In this document: one piece after another, positions 55,446 through 63,749 of the stretch
Numbering within the stretch: position 1 is the stretch's first letter
Layout of the letters: every line of letters begins with the position of its first letter
Assembly (NCBI RefSeq): GCF_000379725.1
Contig: NZ_KB903633.1
Coordinates: 1 to 64,000, forward strand
Reading direction: 5' to 3'
Length of the DNA: 64,000 nucleotides
Source of the DNA: Cytophaga aurantiaca DSM 3654
Lineage (GTDB): Bacteria > Bacteroidota > Bacteroidia > Cytophagales > Cytophagaceae
The notes under the pieces: generated by a model
Database searches by the model: none
Told to the model about the DNA's origin: nothing
Seen by the model: only the letters and a program-made list of their open reading frames with translations
Program-made: the position numbers and the translations under genes

Positions 55446-56822
55446 ATGGCTGGTGGTGCCCCAATAAATTTTTCATCCAATAACTCCGCATCTGATCCAA
55501 AAGCGAATTATACTCCAGCAATTGCTTTAATGGCAACGCTGTTCTTTGTAATTGGCTTTGTAACCGTATTGAATGATGTGCTTATTCCCATCATGAAAAA
55601 TACTTTTCATTTTGAAAAAAATGAAAACTGGAAATTAATGTTGATTCAATTCAGCTTTTTTATGGCTTATGGATTGTTATCCATTCCTTCAGGAAATCTG
55701 ATCAAAAAAATCGGTTATAAGCAAGGTACCATATATGCTTTATTTATTGTAGCCATAGGATTGCTATTATTTTATCCTGCATCAGAATATAGTTCTTATG
55801 GGTTGTTCTTACTCGCATTATTTATTGTCGGCAGCGGATTTGCGCTTCTTCAGGTTGCTATTAATCCGTATTTAATTGCATTAGGAACACCTGAAACCGG
55901 CGCAGCGAGATTAAATCTGGGTGGTGCATTAAATTCAACAGCAACATTCATTGGCCCGATATTTGGTTCGTTTTATTTATTAAACGAATGCTTGATGACT
56001 GAAGCAGAAACACTCGCTACAACACGTACTTTGTATGTTGCAATCGCTTTATTGATCATAGCAATTGCTGCATTCATGTTCTTTATGAAACTTCCAAAAC
56101 TTTCCATTGAAAATGAAAAAGACGAAGTTCTCTCTGGTAGTATTTTTCAATTCAATCATCTGATCTATGGCGCATTTGCAATCTTTTTTTATGTTGGAGC
56201 AGAAGTTGTAATCGGCAGTTTGCTGGTTGTATACTTAAAATCAGACACAATGGGAAATATTCCGGAAAAGTTTGCAGCGAACCTGGTAGCATATTACTGG
56301 GCAGGTGCAATGATCGGTCGTTTTATAGGCAGTAAGATCACACAAAAAATTGCCCCTAATAAAGCCTTAGCTTTTGTTGCAATTGCAGCGTTTGTATTGA
56401 TCTTCTTAAGCATGACAGACATCATGATTAACAGCAGCATTACAGTACCTGTTATAAACATGGGAGAAGATTGCAAGACCTTAGAGTTTTATTTTAATTT
56501 CAAATCACTAACTGTTCCACTTGCAGCAATGTGTTTGATTCTTATCGGCCTATTCAATTCCATTATGTGGCCAAGCATTTTCCCATTAGGCATTGCACGT
56601 CTGGGAAAATATACCAGCCGTGGATCCGGATTAATGGTTACAATGGTCGCAGGAGGAGCATTTGTATCTTTACTGCAAGCAATATTGGCTGATCAGATTG
56701 GCTATCGCTACAGCTTTGCATTGTGTCTGGTTTGCTATGCGTATATAGCGTTCTTTGCATTAAAAGGCTACAAGCCGAATAAAGTCGCAGACAACGAACA
56801 AGGAGAAATTGTTGAAGTGTAA
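55446..56822 (+). CDS. MFS sugar permease of the FucP/GluP family
   Basis: The 458-residue protein has about twelve membrane helices. Signature features are MATLFFVIGFVTVLNDVLIPIMKNTF in helix 1, AYGLLSIPSGNLIKKIGYKQG, ALLQVAINPYLIALGTPETGAARLNLGGALNS (highly conserved in glucose/galactose and fucose:H+ symporters) and NSIMWPSIFPLGIARLGKYTSRGSG. It probably imports glucose or a related hexose across the inner membrane. Its position directly after a GH9 endoglucanase fits uptake of cellulose breakdown products. The palindromic terminator between them means separate transcripts. Confidence 0.92.
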   Translation: MAGGAPINFSSNNSASDPKANYTPAIALMATLFFVIGFVTVLNDVLIPIMKNTFHFEKNENWKLMLIQFSFFMAYGLLSIPSGNLIKKIGYKQGTIYALFIVAIGLLLFYPASEYSSYGLFLLALFIVGSGFALLQVAINPYLIALGTPETGAARLNLGGALNSTATFIGPIFGSFYLLNECLMTEAETLATTRTLYVAIALLIIAIAAFMFFMKLPKLSIENEKDEVLSGSIFQFNHLIYGAFAIFFYVGAEVVIGSLLVVYLKSDTMGNIPEKFAANLVAYYWAGAMIGRFIGSKITQKIAPNKALAFVAIAAFVLIFLSMTDIMINSSITVPVINMGEDCKTLEFYFNFKSLTVPLAAMCLILIGLFNSIMWPSIFPLGIARLGKYTSRGSGLMVTMVAGGAFVSLLQAILADQIGYRYSFALCLVCYAYIAFFALKGYKPNKVADNEQGEIVEV

Positions 56823-56849
56823 TCAACAACCCAATAAATTAAAACAAAC

Positions 56850-57416
56850 ATGTATTTACGCTTATTTTATATCAGTTCACTTTTAGGGTTTGTTGTATTA
56901 CAAAGCAGCTTTAATAACAAACTGAATTTGGATAATTTTCAACAGGTAATAAATCAGACTACTGATTCCTTAGTAAAAGAAAAACTCAAACAGTTTCAGT
57001 TAGGAGGAATTGAAAGATCAGTTGATACTTCAAATTATGATATAGAAAAAGTCATTGCATTTGCTAAAACATTTATTGGCACACCTCATGTAATGGGCGG
57101 TTCATCAAAACAAGGAATCGATTGCTCTGGTTTAGTACAAGTAGTTCATATGGAATACGGAATTATACTACCACACTCATCACACGAACAGGGCAGGTAT
57201 GGTACTGTTGTAGCATCTGTTGATTCACTTAAGCGAGGTGATCTGTTATTCTATTACAGTTCATACAACAGCAGTAATTTCATTACCCATGTAGGCATTT
57301 ATCTGGGTGACGGAACCTTTATTCATGCGTCAGCAAAAAGTGGAGTGATCATCACAAAAACTTCGGACACATACTGGAAATCGAAATATCTTTTTGCTAC
57401 CCGCTTTAAATCTTAG
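56850..57416 (+). CDS. NlpC/P60 family peptidoglycan hydrolase
   Basis: The 188-residue protein has an N-terminal hydrophobic segment (about 1-20, probable signal) and an NlpC/P60 domain. The Cys-His-His triad is visible: Cys in GIDCSGLVQVVH, His in THVGIYLGDG, and the third His in FIHASAKSGV. HSSHEQGRYG is also typical. It should cleave D-gamma-Glu/meso-DAP type bonds in peptidoglycan stems. It starts 28 bases after the sugar permease, perhaps co-transcribed, with no obvious functional link. Confidence 0.9.
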   Translation: MYLRLFYISSLLGFVVLQSSFNNKLNLDNFQQVINQTTDSLVKEKLKQFQLGGIERSVDTSNYDIEKVIAFAKTFIGTPHVMGGSSKQGIDCSGLVQVVHMEYGIILPHSSHEQGRYGTVVASVDSLKRGDLLFYYSSYNSSNFITHVGIYLGDGTFIHASAKSGVIITKTSDTYWKSKYLFATRFKS

Positions 57417-57628
57417 GTAGCAACCAAACATCTTCCACCTAGCAAGAGCAGTATAAAGGCCGTAATACACCGTATTACCGATCTTAGTTTTATAAATCTA
57501 TTGTTAAAAATAGACATTATGAGTCAACTCTGATTGAATTCTTTGGCAGAAGGTACAAAGAATCAAAAACTGTTAATTATTTACTATCTTTACTCGTAAT
57601 CAATTAGATAACACTTAATACTACGTCA

Positions 57629-58942
57629 TTGACCTTTAACGATTTTAATTTTAATTCAGGTTTATTGGATAGCTTAAACTCTATGGGCTTCAATAAACCT
57701 ACACCTATTCAGGTAGAAGCCATCCCTGTTATTATGTCAAACAGTGATTTGGTAGCCTGCGCACAAACTGGTACAGGAAAGACCGCTGCATACATGCTTC
57801 CGATCTTACACAAAATTATTGAATCAAATACTGATGGCCTGGACACTTTGGTTTTAGTACCAACACGTGAACTTGCTTTACAAATTGATCAGCAGATAGA
57901 AGGATTTTCATACTTTATTAATGTCAGCTCCATAGCAGTATATGGTGGCGGCGACGGTGCTACCTGGGATCAGCAGCGTAAAGCGTTAACGGATGGAGCT
58001 AATATTGTTATAGCAACTCCAGGCAGATTATTAGCTCAATTGCAATCTGGTACAGCTAATTTAAAGCAGATCAAACATCTTGTATTGGATGAAGCTGATC
58101 GTATGCTGGACATGGGTTTCTATGACGACATCGTGCGTGTAATAAGCTATTTACCCACAGAAAGACAAACCATTATGTTCTCTGCTACCATGCCTACAAA
58201 GATGCGTGCGCTGGCAAACAAACTAATGAAAAATCCTCAGGAGATCAACATTGCTATTTCTAAACCAGCTGCCGGTATTTTACAGCAGGCGTATTTGGTT
58301 TATGAAGAACAAAAAAATAAATTGATCAAACACATACTTGGTAGCGGCAACTTTAATAGCATCATTATATTTTCTTCTACCAAAGAACACGTTAAAAAGT
58401 TAGAACGTGATCTATCAAACATGGGCTTTTCGCTGAAAGGTTTCCATTCAGATCTGGAGCAGGAAGAGCGTGAAGAGATCATGCGTGCATTCAAAAGCCG
58501 TCAGCTGCAAATGCTGATCGGTACCGATATTCTTTCTCGTGGTATAGATATAGATGGTATTGACCTTGTAATTAATGCAGAAGTACCGGGTGATGCAGAA
58601 AACTACATTCACCGCATCGGCCGTACTGCACGTGCTGCGACAACGGGTACCGCAATTACTTTCATCAGTGATTACGATCAATACAAATTCTTACAAATAG
58701 AAAATCTGATCGGAAGAGAAATTGAAAAATTAACCATACCGATTGAAATAGGAGAAGGCCCTGCTTACGAACCGGAGAAAAAAGGAAAGCATCAATCCAA
58801 AGGTTTTTCAAATAATAAATCGAAAGGCGGAAAACACGGTAGTAGTCGTCCCGCTCCGAAAGAGCATTCAAAACCTATACATCGCGAACCAAGTGGTATA
58901 AAGCATACGATTGTAAAAAAACAAAATCCTCCACAGGAGTAA
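57629..58942 (+). CDS. DEAD-box ATP-dependent RNA helicase
   Basis: The 437-residue helicase has all motifs in order: Q motif FNKPTPIQVEAIP, I AQTGTGKT, Ia PTRELALQ, Ib TPGRL, II DEAD (VLDEADRMLDMGFYDD), III SAT, IV IIIFSST, V DILSRGIDIDGIDLVIN and VI HRIGRTARA. A basic, disordered C-terminal tail (about 375-437, KGKHQSKGF to KKQNPPQE) probably binds RNA, as in RhlE-like proteins. The start is a TTG at 57629 (the family begins xTFxDF), with no in-frame ATG until residue 19. It is convergent with the MBL gene across a palindromic repeat. Confidence 0.94.
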   Translation: MTFNDFNFNSGLLDSLNSMGFNKPTPIQVEAIPVIMSNSDLVACAQTGTGKTAAYMLPILHKIIESNTDGLDTLVLVPTRELALQIDQQIEGFSYFINVSSIAVYGGGDGATWDQQRKALTDGANIVIATPGRLLAQLQSGTANLKQIKHLVLDEADRMLDMGFYDDIVRVISYLPTERQTIMFSATMPTKMRALANKLMKNPQEINIAISKPAAGILQQAYLVYEEQKNKLIKHILGSGNFNSIIIFSSTKEHVKKLERDLSNMGFSLKGFHSDLEQEEREEIMRAFKSRQLQMLIGTDILSRGIDIDGIDLVINAEVPGDAENYIHRIGRTARAATTGTAITFISDYDQYKFLQIENLIGREIEKLTIPIEIGEGPAYEPEKKGKHQSKGFSNNKSKGGKHGSSRPAPKEHSKPIHREPSGIKHTIVKKQNPPQE

Positions 58943-58945
58943 GAA

Positions 58946-58990
58946 AATCTTATACCTACGAGGTTTTTAAAACCTCGTAGGTATAAGATT
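58946..58990. repeat. Palindromic repeat, copy 1 (arm CCTACGAGGTTTT), between convergent genes
   Basis: The 22-base arms at 58946-58967 and 58969-58990 are perfect complements around one central T. The inner part is shared with the copy at 62304-62336. It lies directly after the helicase stop and 13 bases before the MBL stop, so it could end both transcripts, but long T-runs are lacking. Confidence 0.75.
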
Positions 58991-59002
58991 CATAATTCAT
59001 AA

Positions 59003-60121
59003 TTATTTCTCCCACCATCTGCTCTTCGGCAGTATACTATCCAATATAATAGGCTCACCAATCATCGGTGTAACAACAGAAAGATTTTTCTTATGAGCTT
59101 CTATTGTTAAACGATTAATAGGTTCATCCCAGGAATGAAGTGCCAACGTGTATTTTCCCCAATGTACAGGCATCAGAACTTTAGCTTGCAGATCAATACT
59201 GGCTTGTACCGTTTGTTCAGGCATCATATGGATATACGGCCAATACGCATTGTATTGTCCTGATTCTAAAAAAGCAATATCAACTGCACCATACTTCTCA
59301 TTAATATTTTTAAAGTGTGTGTCGTAGCCTGAATCACCGCCCAGATAAATTTTATGTGTAGGTGTAATCAATAGATACGAAGCCCATAATGTTTTCCCTC
59401 TATCAGTAACTCCGCGACCGGAGAAATGACGTGCAGGCAAACAGACCAATTTCATATCTGAACCCAGATCAATCTCTTGCCACCAATCCAATTCATGGAT
59501 CTTCGTTGTATCAATTCCCCAGGATTCCATATGTGATCCAACACCCAGCGGCATATAATAATTGCCAATCTTTGATTTCATATCCAATGTGGTCTGATAA
59601 TCCAGGTGATCGTAATGATCGTGTGTTAGCACCAGATAGTCAATAGAAGGAAAATCGGCGGGCCCGTATACTTCTGTACCTGAATATTTTTTATTTCCAA
59701 TACCTTGAACAGGAGAGGTGCTGTTGCTAAATACCGGATCAATTAAAATATTCTTTCCATCCAATTGAATTAAATAGGAGGAATGCCCAAACCACGTAAT
59801 CGTAGGCTTATCAGAAGGCTTAACTGTTAAATCTCTTTTTATACTTGGAATTGCTTTCGCAGGTTCACGGGTAGAATCTTTGCTAAATTGCTGTTTCAGC
59901 ATATCAAAATACGACGCATCCTCAGCCATTACTGGGGTAGGAGAAAGATTCTGAAATACACCATCTTTATAATTAGGGGATTTTTTAATACGCTCCAAAC
60001 GTGCGTTTGATGGAGAACTTCCAAATGGGGCAGTCTGAAGAAATAAGAACACAGCAAGTGCAATAACTGCAAGTGTTACAAGGGTTATAATCATGATTTT
60101 CTTTATGCGTCTAAGGCTCAT
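59003..60121 (-). CDS. Membrane-anchored MBL-fold hydrolase, NAPE-PLD/UlaG-like
   Basis: The 372-residue protein has an N-terminal membrane anchor (about 8-28) followed by a metallo-beta-lactamase domain. It shows TITWFGHSSYLIQLDGKNILIDPVFSN, the metal motif THDHYDHLD (HxHxDH), PARHFSGRG, YLGGDSGYDTHF and MPVHWGKYTLALHSW. This layout is shared with N-acylphosphatidylethanolamine phospholipase D-like and UlaG-like hydrolases; the substrate is unknown. The short anchor suggests a periplasm- or cytoplasm-facing membrane enzyme. I used the ATG at 60121 instead of a TTG at 60166. Confidence 0.88.
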   Translation of the reverse strand: MSLRRIKKIMIITLVTLAVIALAVFLFLQTAPFGSSPSNARLERIKKSPNYKDGVFQNLSPTPVMAEDASYFDMLKQQFSKDSTREPAKAIPSIKRDLTVKPSDKPTITWFGHSSYLIQLDGKNILIDPVFSNSTSPVQGIGNKKYSGTEVYGPADFPSIDYLVLTHDHYDHLDYQTTLDMKSKIGNYYMPLGVGSHMESWGIDTTKIHELDWWQEIDLGSDMKLVCLPARHFSGRGVTDRGKTLWASYLLITPTHKIYLGGDSGYDTHFKNINEKYGAVDIAFLESGQYNAYWPYIHMMPEQTVQASIDLQAKVLMPVHWGKYTLALHSWDEPINRLTIEAHKKNLSVVTPMIGEPIILDSILPKSRWWEK

Positions 60122-60174
60122 AATGTGTAAGTCGAACGAGAAACAAAAATATTGTTTTTTAATCAAAGATAGTT

Positions 60175-60286
60175 GTCAGTGGTCAGTAAACAGTTTTCAG
60201 TGAGAGCTGATATTTAGAGATTCCGTCAATGAAAGCCATCAGTAAAATGCATTTGCTGGCTTTTACTTTACTTACTGACCACTGAC
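60175..60286. repeat. Inverted pair of GTCAGTGGTCAGTAA repeats
   Basis: A perfect 15-base inverted repeat (60175-60189 and 60272-60286) surrounds about 80 bases. The right side continues as a partial tandem (ACTGACCACTGACCACTG). It lies between divergent genes and contains no ORF. Such CACTGAC-rich repeats look like dispersed intergenic elements rather than an operator. Confidence 0.6.
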
Positions 60287-60375
60287 CACTGTATACTGAT
60301 CACTTTTTTCCCACTATCCTGAACACATTTCATTTTTTCTCGTTTAATTTACAGGAATTATCCAATTACCTCAAC

Positions 60376-62289
60376 ATGAGTATTTCAAACAACAGTTTCG
60401 AAAAATTACCTACCAGCATATATGCTTCTGCAGATCAGGCATCACAGGCAGTTGCACACGAGTTGGCCAATATCATCAAACAACGTCAGTCTGAAGGCAA
60501 GCAATGTATTTTGGGACTGGCTACAGGTTCAACACCTAAAGGTGTTTATGCTGAATTGATCCGCTTGCACAAAGAGGAAGGCTTGAGTTTTCATAACGTA
60601 GTTACATTTAACTTAGATGAATATTATCCTATTGATTTTACTGCTTTACAAAGCTACGTTCGATTCATGTGGGAGTATTTATTTGACCACATAGATATTC
60701 CAAAAGAAAATGTTCATATACCAAACGGAACAATTCCTAAAGAACAGATCGATGCCTTCTGTAAAGATTATGAAGAAAAGATCGATTCGTTAGGTGGCTT
60801 GGATGTACAGCTTCTGGGTATAGGTCGTACAGGACATATCGGTTTCAATGAACCGGGCTCACGTCTGGATTCTAAAACACGTATTATCACATTAGATCAC
60901 GTAACCCGTATTGATGCAGCCAGTGATTTTTTCGGCGAAGAGTATGTTCCAAGAACAGCCATAACAATGGGTGTAGGAACAATCTTCAAAGCGAAACGAA
61001 TTATTTTAATGGCCTGGGGTGAAGGCAAAGCGCACATCATTAAAAAAACCGTTGAAGGCGCTATTACCGAATCGATTCCGGCAACATTTCTGCAAACACA
61101 TCCCAATGTTGGCGTAATACTGGATATGGCGTCATCCGCAGAGTTGACACGCATCAAAACACCGTGGCTGGTAGGTTCTGTTAATTGGGAACAAAAGGCT
61201 CGTAAAAAAGCGGTTGTATGGTTGAGTACGCTTGTAAGCAAGCCAATCTTAAAACTTACCGACCGCGATTATAATGAACACGGCTTGTCTGAACTGGTTG
61301 CACAATTCGGACCTGCATACAACGTCAACATCGAAGTATTCAACCTGCTTCAAAAGACCATCACAGGCTGGCCGGGAGGAAAGCCGAACACAGATGACAT
61401 CAATCGTCCGGAGCGTGCTTACCCCTTCCCGAAACGTGCTGTTATATTCAGTCCGCACCCCGACGATGACATCATCTCTATGGGTGGTACATTCATCCGT
61501 TTAGTAGATCAGGGACATGATGTACATGTTGCGTATCAGACTTCCGGAAACATTGCTGTGTATGATGAAGACGTAATTCGTTTTGCAGATTTTGCTGTTG
61601 ATTACAATCAATTTATTCACGAAGGAGAAGATACAACAACAGCTGTTTTTAAAAATATTGTTCAGACACTAAAAAATAAAAAGCCGGGCGAAATAGATCC
61701 GCCTGAGGTAATGAAAATAAAAGGCCTAATCCGCAGAGGCGAAGCCAAAGCTACTTGCCGTTATGTAGGCATACCCGATATGAACGCACACTTTTTAGAC
61801 ATGCCATTTTATGAAACAGGTTTGGTTAAAAAGAATCCGATCGGTAGAGCAGATATTGATTGCATAAAAAAAATATTAATGAAATTACAGCCGCATCAGA
61901 TTTTCGCAGCCGGTGACTTATCTGATCCGCATGGCACCCACCGCGTGTGTTTAAAAGCGATCTTCTTAGCATTAGATGAATTGAAATACGAAGACTGGAT
62001 CCGTGATTGCAGAGTATGGCTGTACCGCGGTGCATGGCAGGAGTGGGACATCGATCAGATTGAAATGGCGATACCATTAAGTCCGGATGAATTGATGCGC
62101 AAGCGTAGAGGGATCTTCAAACATCAGTCGCAAAAAGATGCACCGATGTTCCCGGGCGCAGATCCAAGAGAGTTCTGGCAACGTGCAGAAGATAGAAACC
62201 GTAAAACTGCAAATACCTATAACAACCTTGGTTTGCCAGAGTATGAAGCTATCGAAGCATTTGTGAAGTGGGACGGAAAGTTGATATGA
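60376..62289 (+). CDS. NagB (glucosamine-6-phosphate deaminase)/PIG-L (LmbE) deacetylase fusion
   Basis: The 637-residue protein has an N-terminal NagB domain (about 1-270: LGLATGSTPKGVYAELIRLHKEEG, FNLDEYYPID, LLGIGRTGHIGFNEPGS, ITMGVGTIFKAKRIILMAWGEGKA). A linker leads to a C-terminal PIG-L/LmbE domain (about 350-600) with the Zn motif SPHPDDDIISMGG (His361 and following acidic residues) and GDLSDPHGTHRV. NagB converts glucosamine-6-phosphate to fructose-6-phosphate and ammonia; PIG-L enzymes deacetylate N-acetylglucosaminyl groups. Fusion proteins of this length are known in Bacteroidota. The C-domain may supply the deacetylation usually done by NagA, but this is inference. A palindromic repeat follows. 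Confidence 0.9.
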   Translation: MSISNNSFEKLPTSIYASADQASQAVAHELANIIKQRQSEGKQCILGLATGSTPKGVYAELIRLHKEEGLSFHNVVTFNLDEYYPIDFTALQSYVRFMWEYLFDHIDIPKENVHIPNGTIPKEQIDAFCKDYEEKIDSLGGLDVQLLGIGRTGHIGFNEPGSRLDSKTRIITLDHVTRIDAASDFFGEEYVPRTAITMGVGTIFKAKRIILMAWGEGKAHIIKKTVEGAITESIPATFLQTHPNVGVILDMASSAELTRIKTPWLVGSVNWEQKARKKAVVWLSTLVSKPILKLTDRDYNEHGLSELVAQFGPAYNVNIEVFNLLQKTITGWPGGKPNTDDINRPERAYPFPKRAVIFSPHPDDDIISMGGTFIRLVDQGHDVHVAYQTSGNIAVYDEDVIRFADFAVDYNQFIHEGEDTTTAVFKNIVQTLKNKKPGEIDPPEVMKIKGLIRRGEAKATCRYVGIPDMNAHFLDMPFYETGLVKKNPIGRADIDCIKKILMKLQPHQIFAAGDLSDPHGTHRVCLKAIFLALDELKYEDWIRDCRVWLYRGAWQEWDIDQIEMAIPLSPDELMRKRRGIFKHQSQKDAPMFPGADPREFWQRAEDRNRKTANTYNNLGLPEYEAIEAFVKWDGKLI

Positions 62290-62303
62290 CAATTTTATTC
62301 TTT

Positions 62304-62340
62304 AGACCTACGAGGTTTTTAAAACCTCGTAGGTCTTGTT
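62304..62340. repeat. Palindromic repeat, copy 2 (arm CCTACGAGGTTTT)
   Basis: The 16-base perfect arms (62304-62319 and 62321-62336) surround one central T and are followed by TTGTTTT. The inner sequence equals that of the copy at 58946-58990. It begins 15 bases after the NagB/PIG-L stop and probably terminates that transcript. Confidence 0.75.
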
Positions 62341-62372
62341 TTACTCAAAAATAAACCGATATACATATACCT

Positions 62373-62744
62373 ATGAAAAATTTTCTCTCATTCATATTTT
62401 TAATAATCCTTCTATCTTCCTTTACGCTCATAAAAACAGATGAACCAAATGATAGCTATGTCGGCATCTGGACAGAGCACTGGAATAAATCAAATGTAGA
62501 TTATGTAGACACACTCAAAATTGAAGTAAATGCTAGGGGGCAACTTGCAATCTCATGCATCAATAATTCTAACTACATATACAGTGAGATCCAACCTAAA
62601 AAATCTGCTCTTAGTTTTGTAATGAAAAACAACGGATTTACCGTTCAATATACTCTGAAGCGAATCAATGAGAATTTAATAACCGGAAAAATTCATAATT
62701 CCAATAATCAAACAGTGAAGATTTCATTAAAAAGATTAAAGTAA
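62373..62744 (+). CDS. Small secreted protein, unknown function
   Basis: The 123-residue protein has a signal peptide (about 1-18, hydrophobic FLSFIFLIILLSSF) and a small beta-rich domain beginning YVGIWTEHW and ending QTVKISLKRLK. This fits a lipocalin-like or META-like small fold, but I recognise no named family. A hairpin with a short T-run follows the gene. Confidence 0.65.
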   Translation: MKNFLSFIFLIILLSSFTLIKTDEPNDSYVGIWTEHWNKSNVDYVDTLKIEVNARGQLAISCINNSNYIYSEIQPKKSALSFVMKNNGFTVQYTLKRINENLITGKIHNSNNQTVKISLKRLK

Positions 62745-62758
62745 TTATTTTTTATATT

Positions 62759-62797
62759 AATCTGCAAGATCATAGTTCTGATCTTGCAGATTATCTT
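62759..62797 (+). terminator. Terminator after the small secreted protein gene
   Basis: AATCTGCAAGATCA (62759-62772) and TGATCTTGCAGATT (62779-62792) are perfect 14-base complements followed by ATCTTTTC. The T-run is modest. Confidence 0.7.
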
Positions 62798-62872
62798 TTC
62801 ATTAATACTTCTGTATTTCATTTTTCTTCATAAATATTTTTTATATTATATAGATACATCAGCTATATAATT

Positions 62873-63679
62873 ATGTCAGAATTAAAATTAAAAGGACAAA
62901 CAGCTCTGATTACCGGAGGAGATTCAGGAATAGGAAAGGGCATTGCATTGAAAATGGCCGCCAACGGTGCCAATATACTTGTAAACTATCATTCCAATAA
63001 AAAAGCCGCAGAAGAAACGGTTGAAGAATTAAAAGCATTTGATGTTTCTGCAATTACCTATCAGGCTAATGTTGGTGATGAAATGCAGGTGCAACAAATG
63101 TTTCAGGAAGCAATCAACAGATTCGGCACCATTGATATTTTAGTAAACAATGCAGGACTTCAACAGGACTCAGCGTTTAAAGACATGACCTTAGACCAAT
63201 GGAACAAAGTCATTAATATAAATCTTACCGGACAATTTTTATGTGCACGGGAAGCTGTAAGAGAATTTATTAAAAGAGGACCTCGTCCGGAAGTCTCAAA
63301 AGCACTGGGCAAGATCATCTGCATAAGTTCGGTACATGAAGTTATTCCCTGGGGCGGACATGCCAATTACGCCGCATCCAAAGGCGGAATTATGATGCTG
63401 ATGAAATCAATGGCACAGGAATTAGGTGGATTAAAAATTCGCATCAACAGCATCGGTCCGGGTGCAATTAAAACACCGATAAACCACCAGGCATGGGAGA
63501 CACCGGCAGCTGCTCAGAATTTGTTAAAACTCATTCCTTATGATCGTATTGGAGAAACCGAAGATATTGGAAATGCTGCTGTATGGCTGGCCTCAGATGA
63601 GTCTGACTATGTCCATGGCATAACGTTATTCGTTGACGGCGGAATGACACTTTATCCTGGTTTTGCATCAAACGGATAA
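62873..63679 (+). CDS. Short-chain dehydrogenase/reductase, glucose 1-dehydrogenase-like
   Basis: The 268-residue classical SDR has TGGDSGIGKG (cofactor Gly motif), NNAG, the catalytic Ser in ICISSVHE and YxxxK in YAASKGG, followed by INSIGPGAIKTPIN and the C-terminal LFVDGGMTLYPGF. The last motif and overall pattern are typical of glucose 1-dehydrogenase-like and related SDRs. The true substrate cannot be deduced. It has no tight operon partner. Confidence 0.9.
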   Translation: MSELKLKGQTALITGGDSGIGKGIALKMAANGANILVNYHSNKKAAEETVEELKAFDVSAITYQANVGDEMQVQQMFQEAINRFGTIDILVNNAGLQQDSAFKDMTLDQWNKVININLTGQFLCAREAVREFIKRGPRPEVSKALGKIICISSVHEVIPWGGHANYAASKGGIMMLMKSMAQELGGLKIRINSIGPGAIKTPINHQAWETPAAAQNLLKLIPYDRIGETEDIGNAAVWLASDESDYVHGITLFVDGGMTLYPGFASNG

Positions 63680-63716
63680 GTGGTTAAAGGATGTAACTAC
63701 TCTTCAGACAATTTCT

Positions 63717-63724
63717 TATCTTTG
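63717..63724 (+). promoter_or_regulatory. -7 promoter element for crcB
   Basis: TATCTTTG matches TAnnTTTG exactly, 26 bases before the crcB ATG. No -33 TTG lies at the right distance, and there is no sign of a fluoride riboswitch in the short leader. Confidence 0.5.
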
Positions 63725-63749
63725 AAAAGAAGAAAACAATCTTGTTAGA

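Noticed and set aside
60897-61241. 114-codon minus-strand ORF
   Set aside because: It is the antisense shadow of the NagB domain.
63680-63749. Fluoride riboswitch before crcB
   Set aside because: The leader of about 25 bases after the -7 element is too short and lacks the conserved fluoride-aptamer sequence.
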